From the NCBI RefSeq assembly GCF_039521565.1, contig NZ_BAAACP010000012.1:38038-102037 (forward strand): a stretch of 64,000 bases of DNA, given 5' to 3'. The notes beneath the pieces were generated by a model. The model saw only the letters and a program-made list of their open reading frames with translations. It had not been told where the DNA came from and ran no database searches. This document shows, piece by piece, positions 45,070 to 54,563 of the stretch. Position 1 is the first letter of the stretch; the number at the start of each line of letters is the position of its first letter. Source of the DNA: Paraclostridium tenue. Its GTDB lineage: Bacteria > Bacillota > Clostridia > Peptostreptococcales > Peptostreptococcaceae. The position numbers were made by a program, and so were the translations under genes.

Positions 45070-46617
45070 ATGAATCTAATAAAGGATATATTACAAGTTG
45101 ACAACAGGATAGATTTTGGGAGATTTCAAACTTTTATAGAAACAGAAGCTGTTGTGTCAGATAAGAAAGATGATGTATATGAAATTATAAAAACTGAAGG
45201 GTACATAGCTTTAAAGAAGCAAGAAGTATTAGATGGAAAGATAGTATTTAGAGGAAACTTCAATTACAATGTAATTTATTTAACAGAAGATAAAAATACT
45301 GTATCAAATGTAGAGGGAAGAATAGAGATAAATGAAGTAGTAGAAAAAGATAATATAGTTGCAGACATGGAAAATATGCTTTTTTATGATGTAGAACATA
45401 TAGATTGCACAGTGATAAATGAAAGAAAGATAAGAGTAGGAGCACTTTTAAATATAAGAGGTAGTTTATTTGAAAAAAATACTATAGATATAATAAAAGA
45501 TGTTTCTCAAATAGAGAATGTTCAAAAGCATAGAAAAGAAGTTCAATATGAAGATATAGTTGGCATAGAAAAGTCAGAAAGTGTTATAAAAGATACTATA
45601 AATATAAGTACAGAGGACATAGCTAATATAGTTTCAATAGGACCTAGAATAAAATTAAAGGAAACTAGGGTATCTGATAATAAAGTTATAGTAGGTGGAG
45701 TTTTAGATTTAAACCCTGTAGCTTATACTTATGAAGGAGAATTAGTTGAATTAGATAGAGTTGGATTAGATTTTACTCAATTTATAGAAGTACCAGGCGT
45801 ATCTGAAGGCATGAAAGAAGAAGCTATAGTAGATATAGTAGATTTAAACTATGTATTTAAAAGAAATGAAGAAAATAATACTGGAACTTTAGAAGTTGAT
45901 TGTACAGCTAGAGCAAAAGTTAAAGTTTCGGAGGATGTTACTAGAGAAGTTTTACAGGATGCATATTCACCTGATAGAACTTTAAAATTTGAAAGTAGAA
46001 ATGTAGAACTTAATAAAGTTGTAAATAGTGGAAGTGAATTTTTTAATATAAGAGATACAATAAAAAGCAATAGTGACGATATACAAATAAAAGATGTAGT
46101 AAGTGTTGATTCAAATATAATAGTAGAAAATTCCTTCTTTGAAGGAGATAAGAATATAATAGAAGGTGTAGTTCGTGTAGATGTTTTATATACTCCGGTA
46201 GAAGGCTTAAGACCAGTATATAAAATAACAGAGGAAATTCCATTTACTCATGATATAGAAATTGGAAATATAAAAGATACTACAAATGCATTTAATAATG
46301 TAACTATAGATAGAGTAGAATTTGATTTAAATAGAGATCAAATTGATGTAACAGTAAAAGTTAGAAGATATTGTGAAGTATTAGATAAAAAGAAAGATAG
46401 TTTTATAATAAAAGGGGAAGATCAAGGTCCTGTAGATTTATCTCAAAGACCAAGTATAACTCTTTATATTGCTAAAGATGGAGATAAGTTATGGAACATA
46501 GCTAAAAAATATAATACTACAATAGATGATATAGCTGAAGTTAATGAAATAAAACCGGATGATGAGTTGCTTACAGGTCAATGCCTGATAATAGAGAAAA
46601 AGGTTAATGTAGAATAA
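45070..46617 (+). CDS. sipL: SipL-like spore morphogenesis protein (DUF3794 + LysM)
   Basis: 515 residues with repeated DUF3794 beta-rich segments through most of the length and a C-terminal LysM domain (about 465-512; ITLYIAKDGDKLWNIAKKYNTTIDDIAEVNE...GQCLIIEKK). In C. difficile SipL binds SpoIVA through its LysM domain and anchors the coat to the forespore. Size, domains and position after yabG-veg agree with C. difficile sipL. AGGAGGGG precedes the ATG. Confidence 0.92.
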   Translation: MNLIKDILQVDNRIDFGRFQTFIETEAVVSDKKDDVYEIIKTEGYIALKKQEVLDGKIVFRGNFNYNVIYLTEDKNTVSNVEGRIEINEVVEKDNIVADMENMLFYDVEHIDCTVINERKIRVGALLNIRGSLFEKNTIDIIKDVSQIENVQKHRKEVQYEDIVGIEKSESVIKDTINISTEDIANIVSIGPRIKLKETRVSDNKVIVGGVLDLNPVAYTYEGELVELDRVGLDFTQFIEVPGVSEGMKEEAIVDIVDLNYVFKRNEENNTGTLEVDCTARAKVKVSEDVTREVLQDAYSPDRTLKFESRNVELNKVVNSGSEFFNIRDTIKSNSDDIQIKDVVSVDSNIIVENSFFEGDKNIIEGVVRVDVLYTPVEGLRPVYKITEEIPFTHDIEIGNIKDTTNAFNNVTIDRVEFDLNRDQIDVTVKVRRYCEVLDKKKDSFIIKGEDQGPVDLSQRPSITLYIAKDGDKLWNIAKKYNTTIDDIAEVNEIKPDDELLTGQCLIIEKKVNVE

Positions 46618-46636
46618 AAAAATATATGCAAAATAA

Positions 46637-46675
46637 AATAATAGGGAATTATAATTCCCTATTATTTTATTTTTT
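46637..46675 (+). terminator. Terminator after sipL
   Basis: AATAATAGGGAATTA pairs perfectly with TAATTCCCTATTATT, then T-rich. Confidence 0.88.
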
Positions 46676-46734
46676 GTAGTATAATGTATACTGTAAATAT
46701 TTATGACCGTTTTAGCATAAGTAAGGAGGTAATA

Positions 46735-47616
46735 ATGAACTCTATAGATTTAAAAAGCAGAGCTAAAATAAACCTATCAATAGATGTACTTGGGAAAAGG
46801 GATGATGGATATCATATAGTTGATATGATAATGCAAACCATAGATTTATATGATAATTTGAAAATTACTAAAATAGACGGTGACTTTATAAAAATAAAAA
46901 GCAATAGCAAGGATATACCTTTAAATCAAAATAATATTGTTTATAAAGCTGCTGATATCTTAAAAAAGAGATTTAATATAAAAGATGGAGTAGAGATTTA
47001 TATACAAAAAAATATACCTGTAGCAGCAGGAATGGCTGGAGGAAGTTCTAATGCAGCTGCAGTTTTAGTAGGATTAAACAAGGTTTGGAATTTAGGGTTA
47101 AGTGAAAGTCAGCTAAAAGAAATCGGTTTACAATTAGGAGCAGATGTGCCGTTTTGTATAACAGGAGGAAGTGCATTAGCGCAAGGTATAGGGGAAGAAT
47201 TGACTAACATACATGGTTTAAGTGAAAATGTAAATATATTAGTATGTAAGCCTGATATTTTTGTATCAACTAAAGAAGTATATCAATCTTTAGATATGAA
47301 TAAAGTTCAAAAGAGACCAAAAAATAAAAAGCTTATAGAGAGTTTAAAAAATGATGATATAAAATATGTATGTGAAAATATGGTTAATGTTTTAGAAGAA
47401 GTTACAGCTTCAAAGTATAAAGAAATAAAGCAAATAGAATCTGTTATGATGAAAAATAAAGCATTAGGATCTATGATGAGTGGAAGTGGCCCCACAGTTT
47501 TTGGGTTATTTGACAATAAAGAATATGCAATAAAGGCCAAAGAAGAGTTACTAATAAACTATAATCAAGTATATTTAGTTAATAGTAGCAATAAAGGAGT
47601 TGAAATTTATGGATAG
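46735..47616 (+). CDS. ispE: 4-diphosphocytidyl-2-C-methyl-D-erythritol kinase
   Basis: A 293-residue GHMP kinase with the opening RAKINLSIDVLGKRDDGYH and the ATP motif PVAAGMAGGSSNAAAVLVGLN (near 95-115). It acts in the MEP route to isoprenoids. The start ATG 46735 is fixed by AAGGAGGT at 46723; the open frame extends to 46684. The stop overlaps the GntR gene by 8 bp. Confidence 0.95.
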   Translation: MNSIDLKSRAKINLSIDVLGKRDDGYHIVDMIMQTIDLYDNLKITKIDGDFIKIKSNSKDIPLNQNNIVYKAADILKKRFNIKDGVEIYIQKNIPVAAGMAGGSSNAAAVLVGLNKVWNLGLSESQLKEIGLQLGADVPFCITGGSALAQGIGEELTNIHGLSENVNILVCKPDIFVSTKEVYQSLDMNKVQKRPKNKKLIESLKNDDIKYVCENMVNVLEEVTASKYKEIKQIESVMMKNKALGSMMSGSGPTVFGLFDNKEYAIKAKEELLINYNQVYLVNSSNKGVEIYG

Positions 47617-48292
47617 TTTAACAAAGTTAAATCTAGATAATTACAAACCCCTGCGAGATGTAGTTTTCGAAAATTTAAGGGAAGCTATTTTAGAAGGGCA
47701 TTTAAAACCAGGGCAAAGACTTATGGAAGTTCAATTAGCAGAACAATTAGGGGTTAGTAGAACACCTATAAGAGAAGCTATAAGAAAATTAGAACTAGAA
47801 GGTCTAGTAGTTATGTTACCTAGAAAAGGGGCTTATGTAGCTAATATGTCATTAAAAGATATTATTGATGTATTAGAAATTAGATCAAGTTTAGAGGGAT
47901 TAGCTGCATATTTAGCGGCAGAAAGAATACATGAAGATGATGCCAAGAAATTAAGGGAAATAGCTGAGGATTTTAAAAAAAGTATAGAAAATAAAGATGA
48001 TATAGATATACTTCTTAAAAAAGATGTAGAGTTTCATGAGTTTATATTCAATGCTACTAAAAATAAAAAGTTAAGCCAAATTATAAATTCACTTTGGGAA
48101 CAAGTTCATAGATTTAGAGCTACTTATATATCAGATTTTGATACATCGTATAATCTTGTTATTGAGCACAATAATATATTAGAAGCAATAATTTCTGGAA
48201 ATAATGAAGATGCTAAAAAATATGCAATAGAACATATAGAAAAAGCAGAACACTTTATAATAGAAAAAGCTATAAATAATAAAGACTTATAA
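47609..48292 (+). CDS. GntR-family regulator, FadR/FCD type
   Basis: 227 residues: N-terminal GntR winged helix (REAILEGHLKPGQRLMEVQLAEQLGVSRTPIREAIRKLELEGLV) and a C-terminal all-helical FCD ligand domain (about 85-220; DVLEIRSSLEGLAAYLAAERI, histidines in KDVEFHEFIF and EHIEKAEHFI that often bind a metal). AAAGGAG lies inside the end of ispE and the start is ATG 47609. The effector is unknown. A similar gene follows ispE in related clostridia, which I recall but cannot check. Confidence 0.9.
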   Translation: MDSLTKLNLDNYKPLRDVVFENLREAILEGHLKPGQRLMEVQLAEQLGVSRTPIREAIRKLELEGLVVMLPRKGAYVANMSLKDIIDVLEIRSSLEGLAAYLAAERIHEDDAKKLREIAEDFKKSIENKDDIDILLKKDVEFHEFIFNATKNKKLSQIINSLWEQVHRFRATYISDFDTSYNLVIEHNNILEAIISGNNEDAKKYAIEHIEKAEHFIIEKAINNKDL

Positions 48293-48293
48293 A

Positions 48294-48331
48294 TAAAAAA
48301 GAGACTGTTAAATTTAACAGTCTCTTTTTTA
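48294..48331 (+). terminator. Terminator after the GntR gene
   Basis: AAAAAGAGACTGTTAAA pairs perfectly with TTTAACAGTCTCTTTTT. Confidence 0.9.
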
Positions 48332-48407
48332 TTTATATAGATGAGGAATAAAATTGTTTATTTTGGAAATAATCAAGATATTAAAGTATATTAGGGGGAT
48401 ATATATT

Positions 48408-49070
48408 ATGAAAAATTTAAAATTAAGGATAGCTGGATTGAGTTTGTTATTATTATCTATACTTACAATAAGTACAGTATATATATATGGGGAAGTAACT
48501 AAAGTAGAGAAGGTTTCAAGTAATTATAAAAATAAATTAATAAGATTTCATGTATTAGCAAATAGCGATAGTGAAGAAGATCAAAAACTAAAATTAAAAG
48601 TTAGAGATGAAGTGATAAAGTATTTACAACCACTTTTAAAAGAATCTAACAGTATAAAAGAAAGTGAAAAGATAATACTATCAGAGAGTGAAAATATAAA
48701 ACGAATATCTAAAAATATTATTTCGAAAAATGGTTATACTTATGAAGTAAAGGTAAATCTTGAATACAGTAAATTTCCTGCAAAACAATACTCAAATATT
48801 GTTTTGCCTGCTGGAGAATATAAAGCTTTAAGAATTATTATTGGAGATGGAGAAGGTAAAAATTGGTGGTGTGTTATGTTTCCACCACTATGTTTTGTAG
48901 ATGAAAATAATGGTGTTATAGATAAAGAAACAGATAAAAAGTTAAAAAATGTATTAACTGAAGAAGAATATAAATTAATATCTGGTAAAAATGCAGATAA
49001 AGCTACTAATAAAAAATTTAAATTTAAAATACTAGAGATACTAGAATCTTTTAGTAAAAATGATAAGTAA
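48408..49070 (+). CDS. spoIIR: Stage II sporulation protein R
   Basis: 220 residues: an N-terminal membrane or signal helix (about 7-27) and the SpoIIR domain (LIRFHVLANSDSEEDQKLKLKVRDEVI, LPAGEYKALRIIIGDGEGKNWWCVMFPPLCF). Made in the forespore under sigma-F, SpoIIR crosses to the intermembrane space and triggers SpoIIGA to process sigma-E. The start is ATG 48408 with AGGGGGAT upstream, not the earlier frame opening at 48354. A cell-wall hydrolase gene follows 27 bp later. Confidence 0.94.
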   Translation: MKNLKLRIAGLSLLLLSILTISTVYIYGEVTKVEKVSSNYKNKLIRFHVLANSDSEEDQKLKLKVRDEVIKYLQPLLKESNSIKESEKIILSESENIKRISKNIISKNGYTYEVKVNLEYSKFPAKQYSNIVLPAGEYKALRIIIGDGEGKNWWCVMFPPLCFVDENNGVIDKETDKKLKNVLTEEEYKLISGKNADKATNKKFKFKILEILESFSKNDK

Positions 49071-49097
49071 TATTTTAAAAGGAGTGAATTATATAGT

Positions 49098-49622
49098 ATG
49101 AAATACCACGCCAAACTTTTTTTAGTAATTTTTACTTTATTATTTGCCAACATTAACTTAAGTAACATATTTGCTGCAAATGAGATAAGATTAAACTATA
49201 AAAATTATGAGGAAAAAATAGCAGATAATAAAGAATCTGAAAAGAAATCTAAAGAAGTTATAAGTATTACAAATGATGAATTATATTTATTATCTAAATT
49301 GGTATCTAGCGAAGCTAGAGGTGAAAGTTACGAAGGTCAAGTTGCTGTTGCTGCAGTTGTTATAAATAGAGTTTTAGACTCAAGATTTCCTAATAATATA
49401 AAAGATGTTATATATCAAAAAAACGCATTTTCAGTAGTAAATAATGGAGAAATATATAAAAACCCTACAGACAGTGCTTATAAGGCTGCTAGAGAAGCTT
49501 TATATGGAAGTGATCCTACTAGTGGAGCTATATATTTTTGGAATCCAGAAATTGCAACTTGTAGTTGGATAAAAACGTTAGATCCATATAAAAGAATAGG
49601 TAATCATGTATTTGCAAAATAA
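49098..49622 (+). CDS. SleB/CwlJ-type cell-wall hydrolase
   Basis: 174 residues: signal peptide (about 1-26, ending NIFA), a short charged linker, and a hydrolase domain of the SleB/CwlJ family (about 62-174; LLSKLVSSEARGESYEGQVAVAAVVINRVLDSRFPNNIKDVIY, YFWNPEIATCSW, IGNHVFAK) with the catalytic glutamate in SSEARGE. These enzymes cut spore cortex peptidoglycan. There is no N-terminal peptidoglycan-binding repeat as in SleB. Placement directly after spoIIR suggests forespore expression, as inference. AAAAGGAG lies 13 bp before the ATG, which is long. Confidence 0.88.
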   Translation: MKYHAKLFLVIFTLLFANINLSNIFAANEIRLNYKNYEEKIADNKESEKKSKEVISITNDELYLLSKLVSSEARGESYEGQVAVAAVVINRVLDSRFPNNIKDVIYQKNAFSVVNNGEIYKNPTDSAYKAAREALYGSDPTSGAIYFWNPEIATCSWIKTLDPYKRIGNHVFAK

Positions 49623-49631
49623 TTAAATATT

Positions 49632-49669
49632 AAAAAATAAAGGAGTTTATACTCCTTTATTTTTTTTGT
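49632..49669 (+). terminator. Terminator after the spoIIR-hydrolase pair
   Basis: AAATAAAGGAGT pairs with ACTCCTTTATTT, followed by a long T-run. Confidence 0.88.
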
Positions 49670-49751
49670 CAAATGCACTATAATAATCACTTAGATAATA
49701 AAAACGCATATAATTATAAAAAAATATAAGTGAGATAGAAGGGTGAGCAGG

Positions 49752-50816
49752 ATGGAAAAATTAAGTGTAGCATTAATTTTCGGTGGAAAATCTGGGGAAC
49801 ACGATGTTTCTAGAGTTTCAGCTTCATCTATATTTAAGCATATAAATAAAGAAAAATACGATGTTCATACAATAGGTATAACAAAAGATGGAAATTGGAT
49901 TTATTATAATGGTTCGGCTGAAGATATGGCCAATGGAGAATGGGAAAACTTAGCAGATAATGATGTTAAAATAAATTTAATACCTAATGGGAATTATAAA
50001 GTTGGTCTAGAGTTTAAAGATGGAAGTTTTAAAAAGATAGATGTTTTATTCCCTGTGTTACATGGACCATATGGAGAAGATGGCAAGATACAAGGGGTAT
50101 TTGAAATAAGTAATATACCTTATGTTGGATGTGGGGTTTTAGCATCTAGTGTTGGTATGGATAAGCTTATATGCAAAAAAGTATTTTCACAAATAGGACT
50201 GCCACAAGTAAATTATACTTACACGAATAAGTGGGAATTTAATTTAAACAAAGAAAAAGAATTAGATAAAATTGAAAGTGAATTAAACTATCCTATATTC
50301 GTTAAGCCTGCTAATATGGGTTCAAGTGTAGGAATATCTAAAGCTTGTAATAGAGAAGAACTTTTAAAAGGTATAAATGAAGCCTTAAAGCATGATACAA
50401 GAATAGTTTTAGAACAAGGTATAAATGCTAGAGAAATAGAAGTAGCTGTTTTAGGGAATGATGATGTAAAAGCATCTATAGCTGGAGAGATAATACCTGC
50501 AAAAGATTTTTATGACTATGAAGATAAATATGTAAATGGAGCTTCTAAACTAGAGATACCAGCAAAAGTAGACGAAATAACAATGGAAAGTATAAGAAAT
50601 ATGGCAATAAATGCATTTAAAGGAATAGATGGTAGTGGACTTTCTAGGGTAGACTTTTTTATAGATAAAGAAACTGATGAAATATATATAAATGAAATAA
50701 ATACATTACCAGGATTCACTAATATAAGCATGTACCCAAAACTTTGGGATGCTACAGGAATTCAATATACTGACCTTATAGACAAATTAATACAATTAGC
50801 CATTGAAGGTAAATAA
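49752..50816 (+). CDS. ddl: D-alanine--D-alanine ligase
   Basis: 354 residues with an ATP-grasp fold. The N-terminal motif is VALIFGGKSGEHDVSRVSA, the substrate loop IPAKDFYDYEDKYVNGASKLEIPA has the Ddl-type tyrosine and lysine pattern, and the metal-binding end is YINEINTLPGFTNISMYPKLW. It joins two D-alanines for peptidoglycan precursors. I see no sign of the VanG D-Ala-D-Ser type. The start is ATG 49752 with GAAGGGTGAG upstream. murI follows at 19 bp, forming a cell-wall operon. Confidence 0.93.
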   Translation: MEKLSVALIFGGKSGEHDVSRVSASSIFKHINKEKYDVHTIGITKDGNWIYYNGSAEDMANGEWENLADNDVKINLIPNGNYKVGLEFKDGSFKKIDVLFPVLHGPYGEDGKIQGVFEISNIPYVGCGVLASSVGMDKLICKKVFSQIGLPQVNYTYTNKWEFNLNKEKELDKIESELNYPIFVKPANMGSSVGISKACNREELLKGINEALKHDTRIVLEQGINAREIEVAVLGNDDVKASIAGEIIPAKDFYDYEDKYVNGASKLEIPAKVDEITMESIRNMAINAFKGIDGSGLSRVDFFIDKETDEIYINEINTLPGFTNISMYPKLWDATGIQYTDLIDKLIQLAIEGK

Positions 50817-50835
50817 TAAAGAAGGTGTATATTAT

Positions 50836-51645
50836 ATGAATAATAATCCGATTGGAGTTTTTGACTCAGGACTAGGTGGGCTTACAGTTTTAAAAGAAAT
50901 AACTAGTATATTGCCTAACGAAAATATAGTGTATTTTGGAGATACTGCAAGGGTCCCTTATGGATCAAGATCTAAAGAAACAGTTATAAAATACACTTTT
51001 CAAGCTATAAATTTTTTAATATCTAAAAATGTTAAGGCTATAGTTATAGCTTGTAATACAGCTACAGCAAGAACTTTAACTTTAGCTCAGGAAAAGTATG
51101 ATATTCCTATAATAGGAGTTATCGAAGCTGGAGCTAGAACAGCTGCATATACAACTAAAAACAAATTAGTGGGAGTTATAGGAACAGAAGGAACTATAAA
51201 CTCTAAGGCTTATGAAAAGGAAATAAATAAGTTAGATAGTGAAATAAAAATCATAGGTAAAGCATGTCCACTATTTGTACCAATAGTTGAGGAAGGGTGG
51301 GCAGATACTGAAGTAGCTAGATTAACTGCTAAAAAATATTTAGAAGAATTACAGGCATCAAATATAGATTCTTTAGTTTTAGGATGTACTCATTATCCTC
51401 TTTTAAAAAATACAATTAATAAAGTTGTTGAAGGGAAAATAAAACTTGTTAATCCAGCAAGAGAAACAGCAAAAGATTTAAAAGATGTATTAACCCAAAA
51501 TAACTTATTGGCTGAAAGTTCTTCAGACCAACCTTATTACAAATATTATGTGTCTGATATACCAGAAAGATTTGCAACAATAGGAAGAGAGTTTTTAAAT
51601 ACAGAAATAGAGGACATAAATCAGATTGAAATACAAAAGTATTAA
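50836..51645 (+). CDS. murI: Glutamate racemase
   Basis: 269 residues with the two catalytic cysteines in IACNTATARTL (near 70) and LGCTHYPLLK (near 182), and the opening IGVFDSGLGGLTVLKEI. It makes D-glutamate for peptidoglycan. The frame opens inside ddl at 50803, but GAAGGTG and ATG 50836 mark the start. It forms a pair with ddl. Confidence 0.95.
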   Translation: MNNNPIGVFDSGLGGLTVLKEITSILPNENIVYFGDTARVPYGSRSKETVIKYTFQAINFLISKNVKAIVIACNTATARTLTLAQEKYDIPIIGVIEAGARTAAYTTKNKLVGVIGTEGTINSKAYEKEINKLDSEIKIIGKACPLFVPIVEEGWADTEVARLTAKKYLEELQASNIDSLVLGCTHYPLLKNTINKVVEGKIKLVNPARETAKDLKDVLTQNNLLAESSSDQPYYKYYVSDIPERFATIGREFLNTEIEDINQIEIQKY

Positions 51646-51650
51646 AAATA

Positions 51651-51684
51651 TATAAACTTTAGGATTAATTCCCTAAAGTTTATA
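51651..51684 (+). terminator. Hairpin between murI and the DUF1934 gene
   Basis: ATAAACTTTAGG pairs with CCTAAAGTTTAT. The following run (ATTATTA) is weak, so it may let part of the transcript through. Confidence 0.55.
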
Positions 51685-51702
51685 TTATTATGGAGGTTAA
51701 AA

Positions 51703-52125
51703 ATGATAGATGTTAACATATCTATGAACACAAAGCAATATGATAGTTTAGGTAATGAAGATTGTATAGAGGTTGTATCAGTAGGAAATATGTATGAAAA
51801 AAATGGAGATACATATATTGTATATAAAGAAGAATTAGAAAAAGGATCAGTTCATGTTACAACCACTATAAAGATATCAGAAAAAGAAATTTTAATAAAA
51901 AGATTTGGAGTAGTTAACTCTAATATGAGATTTATTTTAGAAAAAGAAACTTTTACTAACTACAAAACGCCTCAAGGCTTATTTAATATAAAGATAAATA
52001 CTACTAAATTAAATGTAGAAAAAACAGACAAAGTGATAAATATAGATATAAATTATAATATGGAAATTGTAGGATTATTTGAAGGTGTAAATAAAATAAG
52101 AATAGAAGTTGAAAAAAAGAATTAA
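51703..52125 (+). CDS. DUF1934 family beta-barrel protein
   Basis: 140 residues of the DUF1934/YwiB family, a lipocalin-like small barrel: IDVNISMNTKQYD..., then KEELEKGSVHVTTTIKISEKEILIKRFG, FEKETFTNYKTPQGLFNIKINTTKLNV and the C-terminal IDINYNMEIVGLFEGVNKIRIEV. Function is not known. GGAGGTTAAAA precedes the ATG. Confidence 0.85.
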   Translation: MIDVNISMNTKQYDSLGNEDCIEVVSVGNMYEKNGDTYIVYKEELEKGSVHVTTTIKISEKEILIKRFGVVNSNMRFILEKETFTNYKTPQGLFNIKINTTKLNVEKTDKVINIDINYNMEIVGLFEGVNKIRIEVEKKN

Positions 52126-52170
52126 AAAAGAGCTGACTATATACTTAATTATTATTAGTCAGCTTTTTAA
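52126..52170. terminator. Bidirectional terminator between DUF1934 and deacetylase genes
   Basis: AGCTGACTA pairs with TAGTCAGCT, with A-rich and T-rich flanks. Confidence 0.8.
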
Positions 52171-52187
52171 ACTTTATTAATTTTAAG

Positions 52188-52886
52188 TTAGTAAAGAGCT
52201 TTATTCCACCAATTCATAGGAGGTTGCTCTTGATTTATAGGTTTACAATTAAAATTATTATCTTTAAGATGAGATAATATATAAGGTAATGAATTTACTG
52301 TAACTTGTTTATCATGAAACAGTATAATAGGAGTATTATAATTATTTAATTCTTTTAAAGTGTTTGATACTATTGAAGAGGTAGTACTACCTTTATGAGT
52401 ATCTGTACTATCTATATTCCAATCCCAAACTTTATAACCATAGTTTATTAGACTATTATACTGAATCTTAGTTAAATGAGGCTTACTTCCGTAAGGAACT
52501 CTAACTAACTTTATATTATAACCTATTAAATCTTTTAGGGTATGATTTGTACTATTCATTTCATTTAAAGCGGATGAATTATCAGCATAAAAAACAGTTT
52601 TTTCATGACTTTGACCATGTAAGCCAATAGAATGACCTTCACTTAAAATTCTTTTTACTATTTCAGGATAAGCATTAATTCGATCTTCTAATAAGAAAAA
52701 TGTTGCTTTCATGTTATATTTTTTCAATAAATCTAATATTTTTGGTGTATATTTGTTTGGTCCATCATCAAAAGTAATATAAGCTACTTTACTTTCAGGT
52801 ATAGGACTTTGAAAACAATAACTGTTGGTTGTCATGAATGAAATAAATATAGACAACATAACTAAGGTTGATATAAATTTTTTCAT
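52188..52886 (-). CDS. Secreted polysaccharide deacetylase
   Basis: 232 residues with a signal peptide (about 1-24, ending SYC; possibly a lipoprotein-like cysteine, though the lipobox is poor). The NodB domain shows TFDDGP (metal Asp pair), HGQSHE (metal His pair), RVPYGS, DWNIDSTD and LFHD. It should remove acetyl groups from peptidoglycan or another surface glycan. Substrate is not evident. It stands alone, divergent from tilS. Confidence 0.9.
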   Translation of the reverse strand: MKKFISTLVMLSIFISFMTTNSYCFQSPIPESKVAYITFDDGPNKYTPKILDLLKKYNMKATFFLLEDRINAYPEIVKRILSEGHSIGLHGQSHEKTVFYADNSSALNEMNSTNHTLKDLIGYNIKLVRVPYGSKPHLTKIQYNSLINYGYKVWDWNIDSTDTHKGSTTSSIVSNTLKELNNYNTPIILFHDKQVTVNSLPYILSHLKDNNFNCKPINQEQPPMNWWNKALY

Positions 52887-53143
52887 ATTAGATGCTCCTT
52901 GTTTATAAATTTTAAAAATTATATTTTATATTGTTATTGTATGATATTATTTAAAATATATTTAGGATAAAGTAATTTTATATAACTAAAATTAAATGTA
53001 TATAAAAAACTATCCCTAGATTAATTTATTTGGTATTATATTACTTGACGAGGTTATAAAATAAATTAATTTATACAAGGATTTGAGAAGTTTTTATAGA
53101 AAGTATACTTGAGTTAAAAAACTAAGTGTAAGAGGTATAGTTT

Positions 53144-54532
53144 ATGATAGTAGATAGAGTACGAAGTACTATAAATAAATATAATTTATTACAAAAAGGC
53201 GATAAAATTGTATTAGGTTTATCTGGAGGGCCTGATTCAGTATGTTTATTACATGTACTAAAACAGCTTGAAAAAGAGTATGATATATCAATATATGCAG
53301 CTCATTTAAATCACCAGATAAGGGGTATAGAGGCTCAAAAAGATGTAATGTATATATCGAATTTATGTGATAGCTTAGGAGTTAAGCTTTTTGTTAAATC
53401 AATAAATGTTCCAGCATACTGTAAAGAAAATAGCTTATCAATTGAAGAAGGTGCAAGAAAATTAAGATATGAAATGTTTTATGAAATAAAACAAAAAACT
53501 AAATCAAACAAAATTGCAATTGGGCATAATTTAAATGATCAAGCAGAGACTATTCTTATGAGGCTTATGAGAGGTACAGGTTTACAGGGATTAAAAGGAA
53601 TAGAATATAAAAGAGATGATACTATAATAAGGCCTATTCTTGATATAGAAAGAAGTAGTATAGAAAAATATTGTGAAGAATATAATTTAAACCCAAGAAT
53701 AGATAGCACGAATTTAGAAAATATATATACTAGAAATAAAATTAGATTAGATTTAATTCCATATATGCAAGAAAATTTTAATGCTAATGTTGTTGAATCT
53801 ATATGTAGAATGGGTAATAATTTAAAGCTAGATAGTGATTATATTGAACAAGAGGGTATAAATAAATTTAATGAGGTAACCAAATCAAGTGATAATGAAA
53901 ATATAGAAATTGTATTAGACAAATATATTAATTTGCATAAAGCAATAAAAACTAGAATAATTAGAAATTCTATTAAGTATATTTTAGGAGATACTAATTT
54001 CGTAGATCAAAAACACATAGAAGATATACTAGATTTAGAAGATGATAGTAAAGTAAATAAAAAGTTAGTGTTACCTAGAGGTTTATTTGTTTATAGAAAT
54101 AGCAATAGCATATTATTTACTAATAAAGAAATAACTTATGAAGAAATTGAGTTTTCTTATAAAGTTCCTAAAGAAGGTATGATAAAAGTAAAAGAATTAG
54201 GACTATTTATAGAAACTCAAGTAATGAGTATTGAAAGATTTAAAAGTATGAAGGTTGATAAATCCTCTAAAGGATTTGATTTAGATAAATTTAAAGGAGG
54301 GATAATTGTAAGAAATAGAGAATCTGGGGATAAAATAAAGCTTACTGGAGGAAGTAAGAAGCTAAAGAATTTATTCATAGATTTAAAAATACCAAGGGAA
54401 GAAAGAAGTAAGATTCCTGTATTGGTGGATGATAATGAAGTTGTTTGTGTTGGAGATTATAAAATCAGTGAAAATTATAAAATTAATGCAAATACAAAAG
54501 AAGTCTTAAAGATTACCTTTAAGAAACTATAA
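53144..54532 (+). CDS. tilS: tRNA(Ile)-lysidine synthase
   Basis: 462 residues. PP-loop SGGPDS (27-32), then AHLNHQIRG, IAIGHNLNDQAETILMRLMRGTG, and the C-terminal TilS domain (GGSKKLKNLFIDLKIPREERSKIPVL). It adds lysine to cytidine 34 of tRNA-Ile so that AUA is read. ftsH follows 31 bp later; hpt, which lies between them in B. subtilis, is absent. AAGAGGTATAG precedes the ATG. Confidence 0.95.
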   Translation: MIVDRVRSTINKYNLLQKGDKIVLGLSGGPDSVCLLHVLKQLEKEYDISIYAAHLNHQIRGIEAQKDVMYISNLCDSLGVKLFVKSINVPAYCKENSLSIEEGARKLRYEMFYEIKQKTKSNKIAIGHNLNDQAETILMRLMRGTGLQGLKGIEYKRDDTIIRPILDIERSSIEKYCEEYNLNPRIDSTNLENIYTRNKIRLDLIPYMQENFNANVVESICRMGNNLKLDSDYIEQEGINKFNEVTKSSDNENIEIVLDKYINLHKAIKTRIIRNSIKYILGDTNFVDQKHIEDILDLEDDSKVNKKLVLPRGLFVYRNSNSILFTNKEITYEEIEFSYKVPKEGMIKVKELGLFIETQVMSIERFKSMKVDKSSKGFDLDKFKGGIIVRNRESGDKIKLTGGSKKLKNLFIDLKIPREERSKIPVLVDDNEVVCVGDYKISENYKINANTKEVLKITFKKL

Positions 54533-54563
54533 ATTAAAACAACTTACGAAAGGAGGGCTTCTT

